IMG/VR virus record: IMGVR_UViG_3300037070_002091
Span: 1-51,987 of that record
Length of the DNA stretch: 51,987 bases
Source of the DNA: a virus
Direction: 5' to 3' (one strand)
The notes beneath the pieces are model-generated. The model saw only the letters and a program-made list of their open reading frames with translations. It was not told where the DNA came from and did not search any database. The position numbers were made by a program, and so were the translations under genes. Shown in pieces: positions 46,801 to 51,987 of the stretch (within the stretch, counting starts at the first letter, position 1; the number at the start of each line of letters is the position of its first letter).

Positions 46801-48695
46801 CAACCGCCGTGGCCGCGGCCGTGGCCCCGGCCAACGTCTCGCTTCCCGCGATCTCGGGCACGGGGGCGGTCGGGCAGACGCTCACGATGGAGGATGCCGG
46901 CGGCTGGACCGGCACGGATCCTATCACCTACGCACGCAACTGGCAGCGGTCTGGCGTCGACATCGTCGGCGCGACCGGGACGACCTATGTCCTGCAGGCG
47001 GCCGATGCCGGCCTCAACGTCCGCCTGAGCGTCACCGCCACCAACATCGCCGGATCGGCGACGGCGCGCAGCGCGGTAGTCAACGTCGCCGCCACGGATG
47101 TCCCGGTCAACACGGTGCTGCCTGACATCACTGGCTCCGCGGTTGTCGGATCGACGCTCAATGGCACCCTAGGCACGTGGACGGGCTCGACCCCCATCAC
47201 CTACGCCCGCCAGTGGCAGCGCGACGGCGTGAATATCTCCGGGGAGACCTCGAGCGCCTATACGCTGGTCGCCGCCGACGCGGGGCACAACGTTCGCGTA
47301 CGGGTGGTGGCGACGAACAGCGCCGGATCGACGACGGCGTTCAGCGCGGCCGAGCTGATCGAGAGCGGTGCCTCCGGCGATTGGGCCGTCGTCAACGTCA
47401 CCCCGAGCAACTATCTGACGCAGTTTCGGGCTGCGCGGACCAAGAAGACCAGCTATAGGCTCGCGGCGGGAATCTACGACGATTTCCTGTGGCCGACCAA
47501 TATCACCGACTTTGAGATCGAGATCGTTCCGCAGGACCGGAATAATCCACCGACTATGCGCGCAGTTGCGTTCGGGGCAAATGCTGACCGGGGAAAACGG
47601 CGCAACTTCGCGCACATCACCTACTCGTTCGGCAGCAATTTCACCAAGAAGGTCACGTTTGACGGTATTGATTTCATCGGGGAGCGGTGGACTAGCTGCG
47701 AGAGTGTTTTGGGCGGAACGCAGAGCTTCACGAACGCCGCGCAGGGCGGCATGCCGGACAGCGGAACACCTACTGATAGCCCCTTCCTGGCGGGCAACGA
47801 GGGCGGCATTGCCTGGCGTATCTACGGCACAACGCATCCGGCGTGGAAGTCGGGATTTCTCGGGAAAAAGGAAAGTGCCGGATATATCGGTCTTGACGTT
47901 AACTCAAGCGTCGTCATGGAGGTGAAGAACTGCCTGTTTAACGGTTACTCCATCCAGTTCAACTTTAGCGGCAACGGGTCGATAAACTGCCATCACAATA
48001 CATTCGAGGATGTCTGCGAAGACGGGATGAAACCTACTAGTAACAACGTCTGGTTTCATCACAACGAATGCAGGTATTCGAGGGTGCCGACGGAGGAGAT
48101 CGCGAACGCCTCGGGTGGGCCGGGGAGACCGCATCCTGACTTCTGGCAGCAGCCATCCGGTGCCGTTAGCGACCTGGTCTTCGAGAAGAACGTGTTCATC
48201 GACTTCGAGAATGGCGCGGCACGCCCGGGCCAGATGCACGGCGCTCTCATTCGCAACGGCTCGAGCACCGGCCGCGCCGAGCGCGTCGTGGTCAGGTGGA
48301 ACGAATGGCGCATCTGCAGTGACAGCGGCGTGCTTCTCAGCGACGTGCAGCATGATGGCGGTAGCGGCATCAACGGCAGCAATCTGGACCTGATCATTGA
48401 GGGAAATAAAGTGTGGACCGGCGGGAAGCCGGGATCAGAGAACAGTGGCGGTCCTCAGTTCCCATTCTACAAAGACTTCGACGCTTCGGTTGCCGCTGGT
48501 GGAACGCGTATTCGCTGCACGAACAACGTCTCTATTCCGAACCGCGGGGCTTACCACGGCATCGGGACCAACAATCGCGAAAGCAATTCCGCTACCGTAT
48601 GGCCCGATAATTGGGTGGAGATCGCCCGGGATCGTGTTGGCCCGGGTCAGCCCTTCTCCGGCCGGTATGGCGCGACCGCCGGCGTGCCGGCATGA
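43851..48695 (+). CDS. Giant virion protein: Ig-like repeats plus beta-helix domain (adhesin or tailspike)
   Basis: About 1,614 residues from TTG at 43851 (an open frame extends to 43797, inside the preceding gene; start uncertain). N-terminal beta domain, then one Ig-like repeat, a 230-residue insert, and eight more repeats of about 92 residues, each with PTISGTPTVGQTLT, W-x-G-x-P-x-P-T, WQRDGVDIGGATGTTYVL and L-x-V-TGTN. The last 430 residues are a right-handed beta-helix (VTFDGIDFIGERW, CLFNGYSIQFNF, HHNTFEDVCEDGM, HPDFWQQPSG), as in polysaccharide lyases and tailspikes, but no catalytic site can be named. Likely a long-reach receptor-binding or depolymerising fibre. ATGA-coupled to the endolysin. 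Confidence 0.82.
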   Translation: MGVSAYYDDEGSLVFQTTPVPTRFFADREEFTRLTLPVLDGSTESEEGVVYVQVGDTISVDPAGTYSDDATLVYTLRRYDTEGVEQGSDVGTSWVVPDHVGQTLVIEEKATDALGRILFVSTSSVVILPVDLDAIPPVVAQAPTIAGLAAVGETLSVVSSGVWLGEPAPTIATNWQRDGVDIGGATSSTYVLQVADDHTDIRLRATATNASGSATAYSDAIPITTPTIIATQGRSGATLTPFDNAAAGAEAGHMIVLAAFVHNSTTPPPLVDDETWVSPPNGTSASSNSAARLSYHIVQESDADATWTVLGATRAVAAYVKDFYPGDPLSFSGWVASGDSTPDWPAFDVDLAGLMMAFRCIRGSNKPVRVYPGMQTLVDTNNSQMQLQAAVTGDSAPYVTVPTGDLAAYSEVDLGSASQQAHTGLVLINDWSSNVVAPINYQLPTFAGVPTVGQTLTKLHDGLWFGLPVPTYAYQWRRDGASIGGATSTSYVLQAADAGTQVSLQVTATNSQGSAQAAANSVSVAAALVSPVNTAIPTITGTPAVGQTLTAASDGTWTGTPAPTLTRKWQRDGVDIASATASTYLLVTADAGHNVSVLVTGTNASGSSSASSNPVAIPAVTVAPVNTVLPTISGTPTEGQTLTAADGTWTGTPSPTLTRKWQRDGVDIGGATGTTYVLVTADVGTEVRVLVTGTNTAGSSAAASSPVTVAPISVAPSNTAVPTISGTPTVGQTLTATSDGTWTGTPTPTLARNWQRDGVDIGGATGTTYVLQAGDATHQISVLVTATNTAGSATASSTSLTIDPAAQAPVNTVAPTISGTGTVGLTLTRVSDGTWTGTPTPTLARNWQRGGVDIAGATGTTYVLQAADSGQQIRLRVTGTNSQGSSNGFSIATSVTALTAPVNTVAPTISGTGTIGNTLSQVSAGTWTGNPTPTLTRNWQRNGVDIAGATATTYVLQAADGGQNIRLRVTGTNSQGVASGFSIATAVAAAVAPANVSLPAISGTGAVGQTLTMEDAGGWTGTDPITYARNWQRSGVDIVGATGTTYVLQAADAGLNVRLSVTATNIAGSATARSAVVNVAATDVPVNTVLPDITGSAVVGSTLNGTLGTWTGSTPITYARQWQRDGVNISGETSSAYTLVAADAGHNVRVRVVATNSAGSTTAFSAAELIESGASGDWAVVNVTPSNYLTQFRAARTKKTSYRLAAGIYDDFLWPTNITDFEIEIVPQDRNNPPTMRAVAFGANADRGKRRNFAHITYSFGSNFTKKVTFDGIDFIGERWTSCESVLGGTQSFTNAAQGGMPDSGTPTDSPFLAGNEGGIAWRIYGTTHPAWKSGFLGKKESAGYIGLDVNSSVVMEVKNCLFNGYSIQFNFSGNGSINCHHNTFEDVCEDGMKPTSNNVWFHHNECRYSRVPTEEIANASGGPGRPHPDFWQQPSGAVSDLVFEKNVFIDFENGAARPGQMHGALIRNGSSTGRAERVVVRWNEWRICSDSGVLLSDVQHDGGSGINGSNLDLIIEGNKVWTGGKPGSENSGGPQFPFYKDFDASVAAGGTRIRCTNNVSIPNRGAYHGIGTNNRESNSATVWPDNWVEIARDRVGPGQPFSGRYGATAGVPA
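45177..47358 (+). repeat. Tandem coding repeats for eight Ig-like domains (about 277 bp each)
   Basis: Unit starts include 45177, 45456 and 47118; DNA identity between central units is high, for instance the GACGGCACCTGGACGGG and GGCGTCGACATCG segments. A ninth, more distant unit lies near 44272. Such arrays change length by recombination and may be collapsed or mis-assembled. Confidence 0.8.
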
Positions 48696-49378
48696 TCGCA
48701 GACGCCAGCGCCTTCTTCACGAAGTGGAGGGACGGCTTCGGCCCGATCTCGCAGAAAGAGGTCGACGGGCTGAACGCGCTCTTCGCCGAGATGGAGGGGC
48801 GCGGTTGGACCGACAGGCGGTGGTGGGCCTACGTGCTCGCGACGGCCTGGCACGAGACGGCGTCCACGATGCAGCCGCTCGCCGAGTACGGCAGGGGCAA
48901 GGGCCGCCCCTACGGTCAGCCCGACGCCACCACCGGCAAGACCTACTATGGCCGCGGCTTCGTGCAGCTGACGTGGAAGGAGAATTACGCCAAGCTCGGC
49001 GCCCTTCTCGGGATCGACTTGGTCGGCAATCCCGATCTTGCGTTGCAGCCCGAGCCGGCCGCCGAGATCATGGCGCTCGGGATGGAGAAGGGGCTTTTCA
49101 CCGGCAAGGCGCTTGGCGACTACTTCGATGCGGACACCGACGACCCGATCAACGCCCGGCGCATCGTCAACGGCACCGACAAGGCCAGTCTGATCGCCGG
49201 CTACTACGCCAAGGCTCTCGCCGCGGTCGACACCGGGTGGGGTGCGCCTGTTCCAAAAGATCGTATGACCGAAATCGAGGCGGATTTCGCCGCCCAGGCC
49301 GATCGTCTCGCCGCGCTGGAAACATGGGCCGCCTCCGTCAACGCAGCCCTGGACCGACTGGAGACCCGCCGTGCTTGA
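48692..49378 (+). CDS. Endolysin, GH19 chitinase-like
   Basis: A 228-residue product, ATG at 48692 (ATGA overlap). GH19 signature: WAYVLATAWHETASTMQPLAEYG with Glu55, and TYYGRGFVQLTWKENY at about 84-99. Such enzymes cut the glycan strand of peptidoglycan at lysis. No signal peptide, so it needs the holin-like protein encoded next. A C-terminal helix (MTEIEADFAAQADRLAALETWAASVNAALDRLETRRA) is a coiled-coil-like extension of unknown use. Confidence 0.88.
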   Translation: MIADASAFFTKWRDGFGPISQKEVDGLNALFAEMEGRGWTDRRWWAYVLATAWHETASTMQPLAEYGRGKGRPYGQPDATTGKTYYGRGFVQLTWKENYAKLGALLGIDLVGNPDLALQPEPAAEIMALGMEKGLFTGKALGDYFDADTDDPINARRIVNGTDKASLIAGYYAKALAAVDTGWGAPVPKDRMTEIEADFAAQADRLAALETWAASVNAALDRLETRRA

Positions 49379-49706
49379 ACCCCGCACCGCGCCTTCCGAG
49401 GTCTCCGCTCCCGCCGCTGTAGCGGTACAGGTCGGTCCTCAGCCGACCAACAAGGTCTCGGCCGCGGCCAATGCCGGCGGGGGCATCGGCGGCATCATCG
49501 CCGGCGCCATGACGCTCTACGGTGATGACGCCCTTCGCGAGGTTCTGGCGATGACCGCGCTAGGGCCAAAGATGACCGACCTCGTGTGCCTGATAGTCGT
49601 CTCGGCCGCGGTCTATCTGGGCACCAAGTACGGCGCGCAGGCTGCCGCATACAACGTGCTCGACAAACCTAACGTCCCCCTAGCTCCGGTGGAGAATACG
49701 CCATGA
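49371..49706 (+). CDS. Putative holin
   Basis: A 111-residue product, GTG start overlapping the endolysin end. Two hydrophobic segments: about 34-50 (NAGGGIGGIIAGAMTLYG) and 70-85 (DLVCLIVVSAAVYLG), with a charged N-terminus and C-terminal tail. Size, topology and position right after the endolysin fit a two-span holin. No unique family motif; called by context. Confidence 0.65.
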   Translation: MLEPRTAPSEVSAPAAVAVQVGPQPTNKVSAAANAGGGIGGIIAGAMTLYGDDALREVLAMTALGPKMTDLVCLIVVSAAVYLGTKYGAQAAAYNVLDKPNVPLAPVENTP

Positions 49707-49930
49707 AACGTGCCTTTATGCTTCCGCTGCTCCTTCTCCCGCTCGGCGCCTGCGCCGGTGGCGGCGCGCCCACCGCCGACGAGTGTGCGACCGCTCGCGC
49801 CGGCCTCGCCGCCGCGCAGGCCTTGGCTGTCGGTGTCGATTTCACCCCCGAGCACCAGGCCACCGCCGACGAGGCGGCCGCCGCCGCTGCCGCTCTCGTC
49901 GGAGCTCTCTGCCCGGCGCCCGCGGCCTGA
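49703..49930 (+). CDS. Small lipoprotein (possible o-spanin)
   Basis: A 75-residue product. Signal MKRAFMLPLLLLPLGAC contains the lipobox LPLGA-C (Cys17), so the mature form would be lipid-anchored to the outer membrane. The mature part is Ala-rich helix with DECATARAGLAAAQAL and CPAPAA. In a lysis cassette it could be an outer spanin, but it lacks the Pro-rich character typical of Rz1 proteins and no Rz is obvious except possibly the small protein after it. Confidence 0.6.
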   Translation: MKRAFMLPLLLLPLGACAGGGAPTADECATARAGLAAAQALAVGVDFTPEHQATADEAAAAAAALVGALCPAPAA

Positions 49931-49932
49931 CG

Positions 49933-50067
49933 ATGATCGGGGAGGAGCTTGGTCTCCCCGAGGAATTGCAGCGGGACCCTGACAGCGCCCCACCGCGGCG
50001 CCCCTGGCGCCTATGGCTCGCTCTCGGGATCGCGTTGGCGCTTCTCGTCGCCGTCATTGCCTTGTAG
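49933..50067 (+). CDS. 44-residue tail-anchored membrane peptide
   Basis: ATG at 49933, 2 nt after the lipoprotein stop. Charged N-half (GEELGLPEELQRDPDSAPPRRPWRLW) and a C-terminal membrane helix (LALGIALALLVAVIAL). Could be a lysis regulator. Too short to name. Ribosome site weak. Confidence 0.5.
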   Translation: MIGEELGLPEELQRDPDSAPPRRPWRLWLALGIALALLVAVIAL

Positions 50068-50112
50068 GCCGCAGTCCAGTATCGTCTGGCAGTCTCATCC
50101 GCAGGATCCGAC

Positions 50113-51822
50113 ATGACCTACCCTGTCGCGCCGACGATCGCCACGAGCTACACGGCGTTTCAGCAGGCGCAGGGCGATAATTCGTTTCCTGGGGCGCAGC
50201 TCGACGCCGATCTTCGGAACCTGCGAGACGCGATCACCGCCGTCAACAACGCGCTCAAGCTGATCCAGCGTTCCGACGGCGAGGTGGCCAACGGCACGAT
50301 CGGGAACGAGCAGCTGGCCGCGGGACTGGTCCTCGGGATCGAGCCGCCGACGGGGTGGATCACGGGCACGGTTTACGCCTACGCCGCTACGGTGTTCGCT
50401 GAGAACGGCTACTACGTCTGCATGACCGGCCACACCGCGGGCGACTTCTCCTCCGATCTCTCCGCCGGCTACTGGCTGCTGCTCATCAACTTCGAACCCT
50501 ACATCCAGGAGTCGGTCGACGACGCGATCGGCGATACTATCGACGAGGCGGCCGGCGATGCCGTGGACGCCTCGATTGCCGCGTCAAACCTGGTGCCGCA
50601 GACCGCATCGACCACGGCGCTCATTGGCACCGCCGCGACGGCAAACCGCGGGGTCCGGCTCACGGACTCGATCCGCGACGCGACGTTCCTCTGGGACGCC
50701 GCCATCACCCCGGCGGAGTACGCCCTTGACCCGGAGGGGCTGGTCTACGTCGTTCCTGTTGACGGTGAGAACGGCGCGTGGGTCAACCCGCTCGCCGACC
50801 GGCGCCGCGGCCTCTGGACGGATAGCGCCATCCCGGGTCGGAGGCTCCGCGTCACCTCCGGGCTCTTCGCCGGCAAGAACGCCGTCACGTACCTTGGCGC
50901 CACCGAAGGTAACAACGGAGATTCCGAGTTCTGGGTTCACGACGACGATGACGACCATTGGTGGGTAGCCAATGCGGGGAATTTGCTTGAGCGAGACGGG
51001 GGCAGCATCAACACCGCCATCGTGTCGCGCGGCCCGGTGACGGGCTCCGGTTACACGGTCGGGCTCCTGATCGGCACCGTCGGCCGGAACACTGGCGTCG
51101 GGGCCAACACCAGCCATTGCGTCTACTTTGAGAGCGTCGCTTCGGCGACCCACGCCTCGAACGCCGGTGTGGGCGAGTTCGAGATCATCAACCAGCGCGG
51201 CGCGAGCTCGGTTTCCGACGGCGAGAAGCCCTACATCGCTGCGACCAGCCTGACCTACCTCTTGGGCCTGGGCGCCGGCGGCGGGCGCGGGGTGAACGCC
51301 GGCGACAACGTCGATCACCTCTTCCGCGTCGTCGGCAACGGCGCGAAGTTCAAGGCGGGCATCACGTTCAAGAACGGCGCGCTCGTCGCTGATGGGAATA
51401 CCGAGCATCGGGCGATGCAGCTCTACACGGGCAACAGCTTCGTTTGGTATCGCTCGGGCGACACCGAGTCGGCGCGCATCGTTTGTAACTCAACTACCGG
51501 CGATATGTGGCGGATGGCCTTTGGCGACAGCCTGTTCGCCATCAGTCGTGGCGGCGACCTGGGCATCGTTTTCGAGCCTGTGGCGGACGCGACCCGCTAC
51601 CTCAAGATCACCAGCGCCGCGGGTACGGACCCGGTGAAGGTCGAGGCCGTTGGCGGCAACGCCGACTTGATGCTCAAGCCGGCCGGCTCCGGTGTGGTTC
51701 GGTTCGGCAACACCCGTCAGGCAGCCTCGAACGCGGCCAATTTCACCGCCACTGGCTACCTCGAGATCAAGGATTCGTCGGGCACCAGTTACTACGTCCC
51801 TGCACGAGGAGCGACTTGGTGA
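50113..51822 (+). CDS. Tail fibre protein
   Basis: A 569-residue product with GCAGGATCCGAC before ATG. N-terminal residues 15-75 (FPGAQLDADLRNLRDAITAVNNALKLIQRSDGEVANGTIG) match the start of the fibre protein at 50, indicating a shared attachment domain. A helical trimer-like segment (YIQESVDDAIGDTIDEAAGDAVDASIA) then leads to a Gly- and Asp-rich beta shaft and a C-terminal region with NADLMLKPAGSGVVRFG and GYLEIKDSSGTSYYVPA, common near phage fibre tips and before cleaved chaperones, though no chaperone is evident. GTGA-coupled to the following small gene. Confidence 0.75.
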   Translation: MTYPVAPTIATSYTAFQQAQGDNSFPGAQLDADLRNLRDAITAVNNALKLIQRSDGEVANGTIGNEQLAAGLVLGIEPPTGWITGTVYAYAATVFAENGYYVCMTGHTAGDFSSDLSAGYWLLLINFEPYIQESVDDAIGDTIDEAAGDAVDASIAASNLVPQTASTTALIGTAATANRGVRLTDSIRDATFLWDAAITPAEYALDPEGLVYVVPVDGENGAWVNPLADRRRGLWTDSAIPGRRLRVTSGLFAGKNAVTYLGATEGNNGDSEFWVHDDDDDHWWVANAGNLLERDGGSINTAIVSRGPVTGSGYTVGLLIGTVGRNTGVGANTSHCVYFESVASATHASNAGVGEFEIINQRGASSVSDGEKPYIAATSLTYLLGLGAGGGRGVNAGDNVDHLFRVVGNGAKFKAGITFKNGALVADGNTEHRAMQLYTGNSFVWYRSGDTESARIVCNSTTGDMWRMAFGDSLFAISRGGDLGIVFEPVADATRYLKITSAAGTDPVKVEAVGGNADLMLKPAGSGVVRFGNTRQAASNAANFTATGYLEIKDSSGTSYYVPARGATW

Positions 51823-51987
51823 ACCCTAGCACCGATACCGTCGTCACGCCCAAGGGATTGCTGCCGGCGATCCATCGCTACCTGGGGACGCAGCCGTTCG
51901 CCCAGGTGCGCCTGTTCGTTGAGGGGCTCGAGGCCTGCGTGATCCAGCCGCCCGCGCCGCCCGCGCCGCCCGCGCCGCCCGCGCCGC
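51819..51987 (+). CDS. Small Pro-Ala-rich protein crossing the window end (5' part)
   Basis: GTG at 51819 overlaps the tail-fibre stop (GTGA). MNPSTDTVVTPKGLLPAIHRYLGTQPFAQVRLFVEGLEACVIQ is followed by PPA repeats up to the last base, continued at 1-57 of the window. Total about 75 residues or more, depending on the true number of repeat units. Located between two fibre genes that share an attachment domain; possibly a fibre-associated or assembly factor. Function unknown. Confidence 0.6.
   Translation, partial: MNPSTDTVVTPKGLLPAIHRYLGTQPFAQVRLFVEGLEACVIQPPAPPAPPAPPAP

Overview
The window is one complete or near-complete genome of a tailed, short-tailed (podovirus-type) double-stranded DNA phage, about 52 kb and GC-rich. 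Both ends of the sequence fall in the same Pro-Pro-Ala coding repeat (CCGCCCGCG units), and the last gene reads off the right end and back onto the left end. The map is therefore circular, and the linear break probably lies where the assembly stopped in a low-complexity repeat. No rRNA, tRNA, CRISPR array, IS element, integrase or phage RNA polymerase was recognised. A lipobox protein, Sec signal peptides and strong AGGAG ribosome sites suggest a Gram-negative host. The host genus cannot be read from the sequence; Alphaproteobacteria is only a guess.

Layout, clockwise. (1) 42.9 kb through the junction to 21.6 kb, plus strand: a virion and lysis arm. It holds a head-decoration paralog, a giant Ig-repeat beta-helix protein, GH19 endolysin, holin-like protein, lipoprotein, tail fibres, terminase large subunit, portal, scaffold, capsid, a fused adaptor-tailspike, a P22 gp10-like stabilisation protein, ejection proteins and a cell-wall peptidase. 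(2) 21.5-21.9 kb: a divergent control region with a small minus-strand gene, back-to-back promoters and a probably leaderless repressor-like gene. (3) 22-30 kb, plus strand: recombination and replication genes (RuvC-like resolvase, TSCPD protein, DUF2800 PD-(D/E)XK nuclease, DUF2815 SSB, family A DNA polymerase, DNA methyltransferase). (4) 30-36.5 kb, plus strand: a chain of tiny overlapping genes, then an accessory block with a secreted sulfatase and a GH16 glycanase. (5) 36.6-39.2 kb: primase-helicase and an A+T-richer repeat region that looks like an origin. (6) 39.2-41.7 kb, minus strand: nine small unknown genes in one operon. (7) 41.8-42.9 kb: terminase small subunit followed by a complex non-coding region with two hairpins, three tandem 66-67 bp repeats and a terminator.

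The most notable points are: the sulfatase plus GH16 pair; a C-terminal acidic peptide, (E/D)-D-(I/V/L)-F-(G/A/S), shared by otherwise unrelated replication-region proteins; a promoter family with a nearly invariant 17-nt spacer built from TGACATAC direct repeats at three distant loci; and a palindrome family, GGACA-N3-TGTCC, in control regions and in the tandem repeats. All functional names are from motif reading by eye; no database search was run.
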